A stretch of DNA of 64,000 nt from Rhodovulum bhavnagarense (GTDB lineage: Bacteria > Pseudomonadota > Alphaproteobacteria > Rhodobacterales > Rhodobacteraceae), in NCBI RefSeq assembly GCF_004343505.1, contig NZ_SLXU01000002.1:124001-188000 (forward strand), written 5' to 3'. The position numbers and the translations under genes were made by a program. The notes below the pieces were generated by a model that ran no database searches, was not told the origin of the DNA, and was given only the letters and a program-made list of their open reading frames with translations. The stretch's first letter is position 1. Every line of letters starts with the position of its first letter. This document shows, piece by piece, positions 52,058-61,769 of the stretch.

Positions 52058-53449
52058 ATGTCCGTCCTTTCTGCGATGTCTCCCCGGTTTGGCACCAGCG
52101 GTTTGCGCGGCCTTGTCAGCGCATTAACCGAGGATCTCGTTGCTGATCATGTCCGGGCCTTCCTGGGCTGTTGCGAGACCGGGGGGCGGGTTTTCGTGGG
52201 GTATGACCTGCGCCCGTCCTCTCCGGCGCTGGCCGAGGTGGTGGCGCGCACGGTCCGGGCGGCGGGGCAGGGCGTGGTGATGGCGGGGGCTGTTCCCACG
52301 CCGGCACTGGTTGACGCGGCGCGAGGGGCGGGGGCGGTGATGGTCACCGGCAGCCATATCCCCGCCGATCGCAACGGCCTGAAATTCTATACGCTCGGGG
52401 GCGAGATCACCAAGGCCGACGAGGCCGCGATCGTGGCCGGGCTGGGCCGGCGCCTGGCCGCGGCGGCGCCGGGGGGGATCAGCGAGGATCGACAGGCCGG
52501 TGCGCGGTTTGTCAAACGATTCATCGCGGCCTGTCCTCCCGGGGCGCTGGCGCGGCGCAGGCTGGGCGTCTTTTCCCATAGCAGCGTTGCGCGCGACCTG
52601 CTGGTGCGGATGCTGGCGGCGCTGGGCGCCGAGGTGGTGGAACTGGGCCGCGCCGACAGCTTTGTCGCGCTGGATACCGAGGCGGTTGATGCCGATATGC
52701 GGGCCCGACTGCGGGGCTGGGCGCGCGGGCTGGGGCTGGATGCGATCGTGTCGGCCGATGGCGATGGCGACCGCCCGCTGGTCACCGATGAAACCGGCGC
52801 GGTCATCCCCGGCGACCTGCTTGGCCAGATCACGGCACAGATGCTGGGCGCCGAGACCGTGGTCACCCCGGTGTCGTCGAATTCGGGGCTGGAGCAAAAG
52901 GGCCTTGGCCGGGTCATTCGCACCCGCATCGGGTCGCCTTACGTGATCGCGGCGATGCAGGCGCAGGGCGGGCGCGTGATCGGTTTCGAGGCCAATGGCG
53001 GTGTCTTGCTGGGCTTTGATGCCCGCCTGCCGGCGGGGGTGATCCCGGCCCTGCCGACACGCGACAGCTTCCTGCCCATCCTGTGCGTTCTGCTGGCCGC
53101 GGGCGAGGACCCGCTCTCGGTGCGGGTGGCGCGCGAACCGGCCCGCTTTACCGCCGCTGACCGGCTTCAGGATGCGAGGCCGGAGGCGATGGCGCGTTAT
53201 ACCGGGGCGCTGGCCCGCGATGGCGCCGCGCGGGCTGGGGTGCTGGCGCGGCTGGGGCTGGCCGAGGCGGAACTGGATCTGACCGACGGGGTGCGGATGC
53301 TGTGCAGCGATGGGCGGATCGTGCATGTGCGCCCCTCGGGCAATGCGCCGGAATTACGCCTTTACGTCGAGACCGAGAGTGCAGAGGCCAGCGCCGGGCT
53401 GTTGGCGCGCGGGCTCGATCTGTTGCGGTGCGAGATGGACAAGGCATGA
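52058..53449 (+). CDS. manB: Phosphomannomutase (phosphohexomutase family)
   Basis: Alpha-D-phosphohexomutase, 463 residues, interconverting mannose-6-P and mannose-1-P. It begins with FGTSGLRGLVSALT. The phosphoserine loop is MVTGSHIPADRNGLK (Ser near residue 95), the metal loop is VSADGDGDRPLV, the sugar-specificity loop GFEANGGVLLGFD, and the phosphate-binding loop HVRPSGNAPELRLY. The ATG at 52058 has TTGAGGT upstream. It is 44 bp upstream of the mannose-1-phosphate guanylyltransferase gene, so together they make GDP-mannose for surface polysaccharide. Confidence 0.92.
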   Translation: MSVLSAMSPRFGTSGLRGLVSALTEDLVADHVRAFLGCCETGGRVFVGYDLRPSSPALAEVVARTVRAAGQGVVMAGAVPTPALVDAARGAGAVMVTGSHIPADRNGLKFYTLGGEITKADEAAIVAGLGRRLAAAAPGGISEDRQAGARFVKRFIAACPPGALARRRLGVFSHSSVARDLLVRMLAALGAEVVELGRADSFVALDTEAVDADMRARLRGWARGLGLDAIVSADGDGDRPLVTDETGAVIPGDLLGQITAQMLGAETVVTPVSSNSGLEQKGLGRVIRTRIGSPYVIAAMQAQGGRVIGFEANGGVLLGFDARLPAGVIPALPTRDSFLPILCVLLAAGEDPLSVRVAREPARFTAADRLQDARPEAMARYTGALARDGAARAGVLARLGLAEAELDLTDGVRMLCSDGRIVHVRPSGNAPELRLYVETESAEASAGLLARGLDLLRCEMDKA

Positions 53450-53493
53450 CACGGGCCGGATGCAATCCCGGCATCGATGGCAAGGAGCCCGCG

Positions 53494-54942
53494 ATGACCC
53501 AGATGACCCACCAGATTACGCCGATCATCCTGTGCGGCGGCTCGGGCACGCGGCTCTGGCCACTGTCGCGCAAGGCCTATCCCAAACAGTTCCAGTCGAT
53601 CTTTGGGGGGGATACGCTATTTCAGGCGTCGGCGCGTCGGGTCAGCGGCACGGCCGAGGGGATCGCGTTCCGCCCGCCCGTCGCAGTGACCGGCAGCGAT
53701 TTCCGTTTCATCGTGGCCGAACAGTTGATGGCGCTGGGCATTGATCCCGGTGCGATCCTGATCGAGCCGTCGGGGCGCAGCACCGCGCCCGCGGTCCTTG
53801 CCGCCGCCCTGCACGTTGCGGCGGCAGATCCGGGTGCGATCCTCCTGGTGGTGCCTTCCGATCACGTGATGGGGCAGACAGAGGCCTTTCACGCCGCGGT
53901 CGCGGCGGGAGCCGAGGCCGCGATGCGGGGCGATCTGGTCACCTTCGGGGTGGTGCCCGACCGGGCCGAGACCGGCTATGGCTACCTGCGACTGCCCCGC
54001 GCGCCGGGTGAGGCGGTCGAGGCAATGCGGCTTGAGGCTTTTGTCGAGAAACCCGCCGAGGCCGACGCCGAGCGCATGATCGCCGATGGCCGTCACCTTT
54101 GGAACGCGGGTATCTTCCTGTTCCGGGCGCGCGATCTTTTGGTGGCCTATGCGCGCCATGCGCCCGATCTGACGGCGCCGGTCGGCGCGGCGGTCGAGGG
54201 CGCGGTGCCCGATCTCGGTTTTCTGCGCCTGGCGCCCGGTCCCTGGGAGGGATGCGCGGAAATCTCGATCGATTACGCGGTGATGGAGCGGGCGGAAAAC
54301 CTGTCGGTTGTGCCGCTGCGCGGGGGCTGGTCCGACCTTGGCAGCTGGGAGGCTGTTCTGAATGACAGCGCCCGCGATGCGCGCGGGGTTGCGACGCATG
54401 GCGCGGCGACGGCCATCGATTGCGATGACAGCCTGCTGCGATCTGAAACGGGGGCGGTGCATCTTGTGGGGCTTGGGCTTCGGAACGTGATCGCGGTTGC
54501 GACCGAGGATGCGGTGGTCGTGGTTGACCGGGCCCGGTCGCAAGAGGTGCGCACGATTGTCGAGCATCTGAAATCCGAGGGCCTGCGCCAAGCCACCGCG
54601 TTCCGTCGCGATCACCGGCCCTGGGGGCATTTCGAGACGCTGGCACTGTCGGAGCGGTTCCAGGTCAAGCGGATCGTGGTCAAGCCCGGTGCGGCGCTGT
54701 CGTTGCAAAGCCATGTTCACCGTGCCGAACACTGGGTGGTGGTGTCGGGGACGGCACGGGTCACGGTTGACCGAGAGGTTCGACTTTTGACCGAGAATGA
54801 ATCGGTCTACATCCCGCTTGGCACGGTTCACCGCCTTGAAAACCCCGGCAAGGTGCCGATCGTCCTGATCGAGGTGCAGACCGGCGCCTATCTCGGTGAG
54901 GACGATATCGTGCGCTACGAGGACAGCTATGCCCGGGGATAG
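53494..54942 (+). CDS. manC: Mannose-1-phosphate guanylyltransferase / mannose-6-phosphate isomerase
   Basis: Bifunctional type II enzyme of 482 residues. The N-terminal nucleotidyltransferase has PIILCGGSGTRLWPLSRKAY and the FVEKP motif (EAFVEKPAEAD), with GYGYLRL and WNAGIFLF. The C-terminal cupin isomerase (from about residue 360) begins RPWGHFETLALSERFQVKRI. It contains the zinc-binding LQSHVHRAEHWVVVSGTA and IPLGTVHRLENPG. AAGGAG lies before the ATG at 53494. It forms an operon with manB. GDP-mannose is its product. Confidence 0.95.
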   Translation: MTQMTHQITPIILCGGSGTRLWPLSRKAYPKQFQSIFGGDTLFQASARRVSGTAEGIAFRPPVAVTGSDFRFIVAEQLMALGIDPGAILIEPSGRSTAPAVLAAALHVAAADPGAILLVVPSDHVMGQTEAFHAAVAAGAEAAMRGDLVTFGVVPDRAETGYGYLRLPRAPGEAVEAMRLEAFVEKPAEADAERMIADGRHLWNAGIFLFRARDLLVAYARHAPDLTAPVGAAVEGAVPDLGFLRLAPGPWEGCAEISIDYAVMERAENLSVVPLRGGWSDLGSWEAVLNDSARDARGVATHGAATAIDCDDSLLRSETGAVHLVGLGLRNVIAVATEDAVVVVDRARSQEVRTIVEHLKSEGLRQATAFRRDHRPWGHFETLALSERFQVKRIVVKPGAALSLQSHVHRAEHWVVVSGTARVTVDREVRLLTENESVYIPLGTVHRLENPGKVPIVLIEVQTGAYLGEDDIVRYEDSYARG

Positions 54943-55013
54943 GGGGGCGCGACGCGGTTCGCGGAATCAATCCGGGCCCTGGCGAGGCTGACCGTCGGCC
55001 ACGCCCGTCATCT

Positions 55014-55916
55014 TCATGGTCGCCGCAGGATGAAATCTGGAACGATCCCCGAGGCCGAGATCGCGGCATCCGCATCCGCGCCGGCGAAAAAGCCATACTC
55101 GCACACCAGCGCCGAGGCGATGCCGGCGGTCCGGGCGCCCAGGATGTCGGTATGCAGGCTGTCGCCCACCATCAAGATACGTTCGCGCTGCACCCCGTCG
55201 CCAAGGGCTGCAAGGGCCATGTCGAAGATATTGCCGAAGGGCTTGCCAAAGAACCTTGGCGCGATTCCCAGGGTTTCGGCAAGACGGTGGGCGAAATGGC
55301 CGGGTTCCAGCGAAAAGCCCTGTTCGCGCGGCGCCACGATATCGGGGTTGCCCACCCAGACCTCGCGCGGTTCGGCGCGCAGCGCATCCTCAAGCAACGC
55401 CTGCCTCTGCTCGGTCCATGCTCCGGCCCCCAACAGCATGAAACCCTCGGCCCGCTGGTAGGCGGCGGGGTCATCGGCGAGGAAGCTCAACCCGATCCCA
55501 TCGAGGTCTGAGCGACCCAGACCGGGCGTGGCCATCACCCCCCAATGGCGCCGTTCCTCACCGCGCAGGGCCGAAAGCAGGGTCTTGCGGCTCGTGATGA
55601 CATCGCGAGGGGCAAAGTCATAGCCAAGGCGCGCGTATTTCTGCATGAGCATGTGGTGCGGATAGCCCGCCGCGTTCGAGACCACCATTACCCGTTTGCC
55701 CGCGGCTTGCAGGGCCGTGACGCGCTCGGGGGCGTTCGGAATGGCTGTCTCACCGATATTCAGGACGCCAAAGGCGTCCAGCAGGAAAACGTCGAACAGA
55801 TCGGCGAGATCGACCAGCGTGTCGGCTCGGCGAGGGATGGGGGCAGGACCGGGCACCGGGAGCCTGTCACGCGCATCCTGGTAGGCCGCGAAGGCCTGTT
55901 CGAAGGTCGTCGTCAT
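55014..55916 (-). CDS. HAD superfamily hydrolase (NagD-like, TIGR01459-type)
   Basis: HAD phosphatase of subfamily IIA, 300 residues. Motif I is VFLLDAFGVLNIGE near residues 43-56, motif II VMVVSNAAGYP, and the C-terminal motif MVGDSLHTDILGARTAGI. The first Asp of motif I is kept, but the general-acid position reads A-F-G. Relatives dephosphorylate small sugar or nucleotide phosphates. Its substrate is not known. The ATG at 55916 gives the family start; the frame is open for 58 more codons. It is 170 bp from the tex gene on the same strand. Confidence 0.85.
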   Translation of the reverse strand: MTTTFEQAFAAYQDARDRLPVPGPAPIPRRADTLVDLADLFDVFLLDAFGVLNIGETAIPNAPERVTALQAAGKRVMVVSNAAGYPHHMLMQKYARLGYDFAPRDVITSRKTLLSALRGEERRHWGVMATPGLGRSDLDGIGLSFLADDPAAYQRAEGFMLLGAGAWTEQRQALLEDALRAEPREVWVGNPDIVAPREQGFSLEPGHFAHRLAETLGIAPRFFGKPFGNIFDMALAALGDGVQRERILMVGDSLHTDILGARTAGIASALVCEYGFFAGADADAAISASGIVPDFILRRP

Positions 55917-56086
55917 TATCGTGTTGCCCTTTTTCTTGACCGTGCCCGCGGTCCCGTCCCGTCCATGCGGGGCGCCGTCCCCGCGGCAGGGGCGGCCTGT
56001 TTTGGTGCCTGTCTCGTCTCGTTTCGTGACATCACCATGACATCCCGATCCTGCCGGGGCAGGGAATGACGGCCGCCTGCCGCGGG

Positions 56087-58387
56087 TCAATCTTTTCGCG
56101 TCATCGCGGCCCTGAGTGCCGCGCCAAGCGCCCCGTTGTCACCCTTTTGGGTACGCGCGCCCTTGTCCTGGGCAGGTTTGCCCGATCGCCTGGCCGGGCC
56201 GGTGCCCGGTTTTGCGGGGGTGTCCGGCCGACGCATCGACAAGCCGATACGTTTGCGCGCGATATCGATTTCGACTACCCGCACCTTGACCACGTCACCG
56301 GCCTTGACCACGGAATGCGGGTCTTTCACGAACCGGTCGGCAAGCTGGCTGACATGAACCAGCCCGTCCTGATGCACGCCGATATCGACGAAGGCGCCAA
56401 AGGCAGCGACATTTGTCACCGTGCCCTCAAGCATCATGCCGGGTTTCAGATCCTTGATGTCCTCCACCCCCTCGGCAAAGGCCGCGGTCTTGAAGCTGGG
56501 GCGCGGGTCGCGGCCGGGTTTTTCCAGCTCCGCCAGGATGTCGCGCACCGTGGGCAGGCCGAATGTGTCGTCGACGAAATCCTCGGCGCGCAGCGCCTTC
56601 AACGCGGCCCCATCGCCCATGATCTGGCGCAGGTCGCGTCCGCAGGCGGAGACGATCCGGCGGGCCAGGCCGTAGGCCTCGGGGTGGACGGCCGAGGCGT
56701 CCAGCGGTTCGGCCCCGTCGCGGATGCGCAAAAAACCCGCCGCCTGTTCGAACGCCTTGGGGCCCAGCCCGGCCACCTTGAGCAGCGCCTTGCGCGAGAC
56801 AAAGGGGCCGTTGGCGTCGCGATGGGCGACGATGGCCTCGGCCAGGCGCGGGCCCAGCCCCGCCACATGGGACAAAAGAGGCGCCGAGGCGGTGTTCAGA
56901 TCCACCCCTACCGCGTTCACCGCGTCCTCGACCACCGCCTCCAGCGCCTGTGCCAGGCGACGCTGGTCGACATCGTGCTGATACTGGCCGACGCCGATGG
57001 ATTTCGGCTCGATCTTGACCAGTTCGGCCAGCGGATCCTGCAGCCGCCGTGCAATCGACACCGCGCCCCGCAGTGAAACATCGAGATCGGGGAATTCGCG
57101 CGCGGCCAGTTCCGAGGCCGAATAGACAGAGGCCCCGGCCTCTGACACGACGACCTTGGTGGGTTTGGGCACATCTGCGGGCAACAGGCGCAGGATGTCG
57201 CCCACCATCCGCTCGGTCTCGCGGCTGGCGGTACCGTTGCCGATGGCGATCAACCCAACTCCGTGGCGGCGGATCATCTCGATCAGCTTGGCCTCGCTGC
57301 CCTGAAGGTCGTTGCGGGGCTGAAAGGGATAGAGCGTGGAGGTCTCGACCAGCTTGCCGGTCGCATCTACAACCGCCGCCTTGACACCAGTGCGGATGCC
57401 TGGGTCCAGCCCCAGTGTGGGCCGCGCGCCCGCCGGTGCGGCCAGCAACAGGTCGCGCAGGTTTCGGGCAAAGACGCCGATCGCCTCGTCATGGGCGCGA
57501 CGGCGCAATTCACCCAAAAGGTCCATGTACATCGCAAGGCTGAGCTTGACCCGCCATGTCCAGCCGGCGGCCTCGCGCAGCCAGTCGTCGCCGGGACCCT
57601 CGCCCGCGATGCCGATCGCGGCAGCGATCATGCCGGTCGCGCGGGTGGCGCCGGTTTCGGGATCGGGGGCGATCTCGATCGTGACGATTTCCTCTTTCGA
57701 AGCGCGCAGGATCGCCAGTGCCCGGTGGGCGGGGATCGTGGCCCATTTCTCGCGGTGGTCGAAATAGTCGGAAAACTTGGCGCCCGGCTCTTCTTTGCCG
57801 GGCAGGACACGGGCCGCGATGAACGCCTCGGCGCGCATGAAATCGCGCAACCGGCCCAGAAGCGTGGCATTTTCGGATAATTCTTCGGCCAGGATATCAC
57901 GCGCACCGGCCAGTGCGGCCTTTGTGTCGGCGACAGCCTCGGACAAGTAGCCCGCCGCCAGCGTTTCGGGATTTGCGTTCCGGTCCGAAAGGATTGCCCG
58001 CAACAGGGGTTCCAGCCCGTTTTCGCGGGCAATCATCGCCTTGGTCCGGCGCTTGGGCTTGAACGGCAGGTAGATGTCTTCGAGCGTTGCCTTGGTTTCG
58101 GCGCCGGCTATGGCGCGGGCCAGGTCGTCGGTCAGCTTGCCCTGTTCCTTGATGGATTTCAGGATCGTGTCGCGCCGTGCCTCCATCTCGCGCAGATAGG
58201 CGAGCCGGTCTGACAGAAGGCGCAGTTGCGTGTCGTCCAGCCCGCCCGTCACCTCCTTGCGGTAGCGGGCGACGAAGGGAACTGTCGCGCCCTCGTCCAG
58301 CAGCCGCGCCGCCGCTGCGACCTGGGCGGGGGTGGCGTTGATTTCGGCGGCGATAATGCGGGCGATGCGGGTTTCGGCGGTGCTCAA
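56087..58387 (-). CDS. tex: Tex family transcription accessory protein (S1 RNA-binding)
   Basis: RNA-binding protein of 766 residues related to Spt6. The N-terminal helical Tex_N domain starts TAETRIARIIAAEINATPAQ. The YqgF-like domain is near residue 330 (PTLGLDPGIRTGVKAAVVD). Paired helix-hairpin-helix motifs are near residues 480-580 (VDLNTASAPLLSHVAGLGPR). The C-terminal S1 domain is GTVTNVAAFGAFVDIGVHQD. A basic tail follows. I chose a TTG start at 58387 because AGGAG sits 7 bases upstream; the frame is open 21 codons further without a good start. It helps tune gene expression; the target in this group is unclear. Confidence 0.95.
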   Translation of the reverse strand: MSTAETRIARIIAAEINATPAQVAAAARLLDEGATVPFVARYRKEVTGGLDDTQLRLLSDRLAYLREMEARRDTILKSIKEQGKLTDDLARAIAGAETKATLEDIYLPFKPKRRTKAMIARENGLEPLLRAILSDRNANPETLAAGYLSEAVADTKAALAGARDILAEELSENATLLGRLRDFMRAEAFIAARVLPGKEEPGAKFSDYFDHREKWATIPAHRALAILRASKEEIVTIEIAPDPETGATRATGMIAAAIGIAGEGPGDDWLREAAGWTWRVKLSLAMYMDLLGELRRRAHDEAIGVFARNLRDLLLAAPAGARPTLGLDPGIRTGVKAAVVDATGKLVETSTLYPFQPRNDLQGSEAKLIEMIRRHGVGLIAIGNGTASRETERMVGDILRLLPADVPKPTKVVVSEAGASVYSASELAAREFPDLDVSLRGAVSIARRLQDPLAELVKIEPKSIGVGQYQHDVDQRRLAQALEAVVEDAVNAVGVDLNTASAPLLSHVAGLGPRLAEAIVAHRDANGPFVSRKALLKVAGLGPKAFEQAAGFLRIRDGAEPLDASAVHPEAYGLARRIVSACGRDLRQIMGDGAALKALRAEDFVDDTFGLPTVRDILAELEKPGRDPRPSFKTAAFAEGVEDIKDLKPGMMLEGTVTNVAAFGAFVDIGVHQDGLVHVSQLADRFVKDPHSVVKAGDVVKVRVVEIDIARKRIGLSMRRPDTPAKPGTGPARRSGKPAQDKGARTQKGDNGALGAALRAAMTRKD

Positions 58388-58462
58388 GGCGGGGCTCCTG
58401 CGTCGGTTCGGGCCGTCTTGATAACTGGCCTCGGACCGCCCGCCAAGCATCCGCGCGCGGCC

Positions 58463-59317
58463 TCAGCGCATCAGCACGACAGGCACCTTGCAGGTGCGGA
58501 TCATCTCGGTCGTGGTCGAGCCGATGACCATGGTGCGGATGCGCGAATGGCCATAGGCGCCCATCACCAGAAGGTCGATGCCGCCGCCCTTGATCAGATC
58601 GCCCAGTGCCTTGTCGGGGCTGCCCTTGAGAACCCTTGCCTCGGCCTCGTGCCCTCCGGCCTTGAGCGTTGCGCGGGCATTGTCCAGCGCCTTGCGCAAT
58701 TCGGCGTTTTCCTGCCCGACCGAGGCAACCACCACCTCCAGCCCGGAAAACAGCGGGTCGCGGGCGACGTAATCCACTGCCTTCATCGAGGACACGCCGC
58801 CGTCATAGGCGATCAGAACCCGCCGGATCGGGGCAAAGGCGCGGTTGGCGACGAAGACCGGCTTGTGGCTGGCGCGCACGATCCGCTCGAAATTGGATCC
58901 AAGATGCGGACTTTCCAGGCCCGCCGCCTCGCCCCGCTTGCCGATCAGGATCATGTCGGCGACGGCCTCCTTGGCCTCGACCGTGGCAACGATGTCGTCG
59001 TGGCGCAGCCGGGTGATGACATCGCTCACGCCCTCTGCCTCGATCAGGGTCTTTGCATCCTCAAGGATCGCGCGGCCCTGGGCCTGGGCCAGCTTGGCGT
59101 GCTGTTCGTCAAGGTCGCTGAGCTGTTCCATCAGCTTGGTGCGCGCGCCCAGCCGGATAGAGCCCGACAGGTCGCGTCTGCCTTGTGCCCGGCGCGGGTC
59201 GAGGACGTGGTAGAGCTTGACCTGCGCGCCGGTGCGCCCGGCGATCCAGGCGGCATGGCGACAGACGCTTTCGGAATAGGCCGAGCCGTCGACCAGCGCC
59301 ATCAGTATTCCAGACAT
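58463..59317 (-). CDS. Universal stress protein, tandem domains
   Basis: UspA-family protein of 284 residues with two Usp domains. The first (residues 1-150) begins GILMALVDGSAYSESVCRHA and ends near FERIVRASHKPVFVAN. The second (about 155-284) begins RRVLIAYDGGVSSMKAVDYV and ends with the ATP-binding motif MGAYGHSRIRTMVIGSTTTE. The first domain has a weaker G-x-x-G-type motif (IGKRGEAAGLESPHLGSN). The ATG at 59317 follows GAGGGGGTGGAG; a GTG two codons earlier is possible. It starts 10 bp after the SulP gene, so they are co-transcribed and may act together, as in SulP transporters with stress domains. Confidence 0.93.
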   Translation of the reverse strand: MSGILMALVDGSAYSESVCRHAAWIAGRTGAQVKLYHVLDPRRAQGRRDLSGSIRLGARTKLMEQLSDLDEQHAKLAQAQGRAILEDAKTLIEAEGVSDVITRLRHDDIVATVEAKEAVADMILIGKRGEAAGLESPHLGSNFERIVRASHKPVFVANRAFAPIRRVLIAYDGGVSSMKAVDYVARDPLFSGLEVVVASVGQENAELRKALDNARATLKAGGHEAEARVLKGSPDKALGDLIKGGGIDLLVMGAYGHSRIRTMVIGSTTTEMIRTCKVPVVLMR

Positions 59318-59327
59318 CTCCACCCCC

Positions 59328-60812
59328 TCAATGTCCCATCAGGTCATCCATCGCGCCGGGCTTGTCATGCATGGCAAGCTTGTCGACGATGGTTTCAGAC
59401 GCCTGGTTCATGCCCGTTATCTCGACGGTGGCGCCCTCGCGGCGGAACTTGAGCACGGCCATGTCCAGCGCCGCAACGGACGAAACGTCCCAGATATGGG
59501 CACGGCTGACATCGATGGTGACGCGCTCAAGCGCCTCCTTGAAGTCGAAGGATTTCATGAAATCCTCGGTTGAGGCAAAGAACAACTGGCCTTCCACAAC
59601 GTAGGTGCGTTCGCGCCCGTCGGACGAGATTTCCGAGGTTACACGGAACAGCTGTGCAATCTTGGCAGAGAAGAAGATACCCGACAGCAGCACCCCCACC
59701 AGCACCCCGATGGCCAGGTTGTGGGTGTAGACCACGAAGAACACCGTCGCCAGCATCACGATCGAGGACGAGCGGGGATGTTCGCGCAGGTTGCGGATCG
59801 ACGACCAGGAGAAGGTGCCGATCGAGACCATGATCATGATCGCCACCAGCGCGGGCATCGGGATCTGGCCCACCAGATCGCCCAGCACCACGATCAGGAA
59901 CAACAGCATCGCGCCGGCGGTAAAGGTCGACAGCCGCCCGCGCCCGCCGGATTTGACGTTTATGATGGATTGTCCGATCATCGCACAGCCTGCCATGCCC
60001 CCGATGAAGCCGGTGCAGGTATTCGCGATCCCCTGGCCGATGCATTCCTGGTTGCGGTCGCTGGGCGTGTCGGTCAGGTCGTCGATGATGGTCTGGGTCA
60101 TCAGGCTTTCCAAGAGACCGACAGCGGCGACCCCGATGGAATAAGGCAGGATGATCTGCAAGGTTTCGAGGTTCAGAGGGATGTCGGGGATCAGGAACAC
60201 CGGCAGCGTATCGGGCAGCGCCCCCATGTCGCTGACCGTGCGCACATCCAGTCCCAGCACCATCGTGACCGCGGTCAGCACGACGATGGTGACCAGCGGC
60301 GAGGGGATCGCGGTCGTCATCATCGGGAACAGGTAGATGATCGCCAGCCCCGCCGCGACCATCGCATAGGTTACCCATGTCACGCCGGTCAGTTCGGGTA
60401 CCTGCGCCAGGAAGATCAGGATCGCCAGCGCGTTGACAAAGCCGGTGATGACCGATCGCGACACGAAGCGCATCAGGTGGCCCAGCCGCGCCAACCCCGC
60501 GCCGATCTGGATCAGCCCCGCCAGCACCGTTGCCGCCAGCAGGTATTGAAGCCCGTGTTCCTTGACCAGCGTCACCATCAAGACCGCGGTCGCCGCGGTG
60601 GCCGCAGAGATCATGCCGGGCCGCCCGCCGGTGATCGCCACGATCACCGCTATGGAAAACGAGGCGTAAAGCCCCACCTTGGGGTCCACGCCCGCGATGA
60701 TCGAGAAGGCGATGGCCTCGGGGATCAGCGCCAGCGCCACGACAAGGCCCGCAAGGATGTCGCCGCGGATATTGCCCGTCCACTGGTCGCGATAGGCGTA
60801 GAGTGCTTTCAT
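59328..60812 (-). CDS. SulP family anion transporter with STAS domain
   Basis: Inner-membrane carrier of the SLC26/SulP family, 494 residues. It has about 12-14 membrane segments starting [20 protein letters not shown], and the central signature-like region [20 protein letters not shown]. It has a C-terminal STAS domain (about 390-494, with [20 protein letters not shown]). Members carry sulfate, bicarbonate (BicA) or other anions. A BicA-like role is possible, since marine relatives are close to it, but the ion cannot be read off. The RBS GGGGAG precedes the ATG at 60812. The downstream gene is the tandem stress protein. Confidence 0.92.
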   Translation of the reverse strand: MKALYAYRDQWTGNIRGDILAGLVVALALIPEAIAFSIIAGVDPKVGLYASFSIAVIVAITGGRPGMISAATAATAVLMVTLVKEHGLQYLLAATVLAGLIQIGAGLARLGHLMRFVSRSVITGFVNALAILIFLAQVPELTGVTWVTYAMVAAGLAIIYLFPMMTTAIPSPLVTIVVLTAVTMVLGLDVRTVSDMGALPDTLPVFLIPDIPLNLETLQIILPYSIGVAAVGLLESLMTQTIIDDLTDTPSDRNQECIGQGIANTCTGFIGGMAGCAMIGQSIINVKSGGRGRLSTFTAGAMLLFLIVVLGDLVGQIPMPALVAIMIMVSIGTFSWSSIRNLREHPRSSSIVMLATVFFVVYTHNLAIGVLVGVLLSGIFFSAKIAQLFRVTSEISSDGRERTYVVEGQLFFASTEDFMKSFDFKEALERVTIDVSRAHIWDVSSVAALDMAVLKFRREGATVEITGMNQASETIVDKLAMHDKPGAMDDLMGH

Positions 60813-60977
60813 GGTCTCCCCGATCGTCAGGGACCGCAGATGCCGTCCGGCGTGCGGCGTGGGTTTGTATCGCTGGGCAGGCGCGCTAGCCCTAGACCGG
60901 ACGGCGCTGATCCGGCTAAAATTCGCCGCCTAGTTAAAGGAAATCACGCCCCGAGGAAACCGGCAATTCCGCCCCGG

Positions 60978-61613
60978 TCAGAGCGCGCCGGCACCCCGCA
61001 GGAAAACTGCGATCGCGCGGGCGACATGTGCAGAGCGGGCGGCAGCGTCGGCAGCGGGCGCGTCCGTCGCAAGAAATGCTTCGAGCGGGCAGGTCAGCGC
61101 CATGCCGTGCAACAGCGCGGCGGCGGCCTGTGTATCGGTCAGCCCGATCTCGCCCCTTGCCACAGCGCGGTCCAGCTCGTCGCGGATCATGCGGCGCACC
61201 GCGCGCGGCCCGTCCTCGAGGAACCGCGCGGCGAGTTCGGGATGCTGGGGTGCCTCGGCAACCACGGCGCGCAGCACTTCAAGGGCGGTGGCGCAGGTCT
61301 CTGTTTCGGCCTGCGGGTCCAGCAAAAGGTGCAACCGCTCGGCCAGCGGGCGCGCGGTCTGTGCCGGGGTAAGCGGCTGGATCACCGCGCCGCGTAGCCG
61401 CGTGACCAGGGCGGCCATCAATGGCTCGCGCCCGAGAAAATGTTCGTAGAGTGTGCGCTTTGACATTCCCGCGCATTGAGCCACACGCTCCATCGTCAGA
61501 CCTTGCAGGCCGCGCGCCAACAGCACCTGCTCGGCGGCATCCAGAATAAGCGCCTCGCGCTGGGCGGCGGTCATTTGCGGCGGACGGCCTCGGCGGGAAA
61601 GTGGACGGCCCAT
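60978..61613 (-). CDS. TetR/AcrR family transcriptional regulator
   Basis: Repressor of 211 residues. The N-terminal helix-turn-helix is AALILDAAEQVLLARGLQGL-like, with MERVAQCAGMSKRTLYEHF as recognition helix (about residues 40-60). The C-terminal ligand domain is helical and Ala-rich. It is divergent from an RND efflux operon across a 156-bp gap containing a palindrome (61694-61709). I infer that it represses the pump until a toxic compound binds. Confidence 0.92.
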   Translation of the reverse strand: MGRPLSRRGRPPQMTAAQREALILDAAEQVLLARGLQGLTMERVAQCAGMSKRTLYEHFLGREPLMAALVTRLRGAVIQPLTPAQTARPLAERLHLLLDPQAETETCATALEVLRAVVAEAPQHPELAARFLEDGPRAVRRMIRDELDRAVARGEIGLTDTQAAAALLHGMALTCPLEAFLATDAPAADAAARSAHVARAIAVFLRGAGAL

Positions 61614-61693
61614 GGCGAAGGGCTACCTCTCAGATGAACGCCTGCGTGCCGACTGCGAGATTAAGCTTGCGCGGCTTGGCGGTATGGAATAGC

Positions 61694-61709
61694 GAAACGG
61701 TATCGTTTC
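61694..61709. promoter_or_regulatory. Predicted TetR-family operator
   Basis: GAAACGGTATCGTTTC is a perfect 16-base palindrome in the divergent gap between the TetR gene and the efflux operon. It matches the size and GAAACG half-sites of AcrR-type operators, and is likely to control both promoters. Confidence 0.75.
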
Positions 61710-61769
61710 ATAAATCTATGTCCTGCGCAAATCCACCCCTTTTATATTGCGCCGACCAGGAGCCCCGCC

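Noticed and set aside
52124-53326. A 400-codon minus-strand frame opposite manB
   Set aside because: manB shows all four phosphohexomutase loops on the plus strand; the antisense frame has none.
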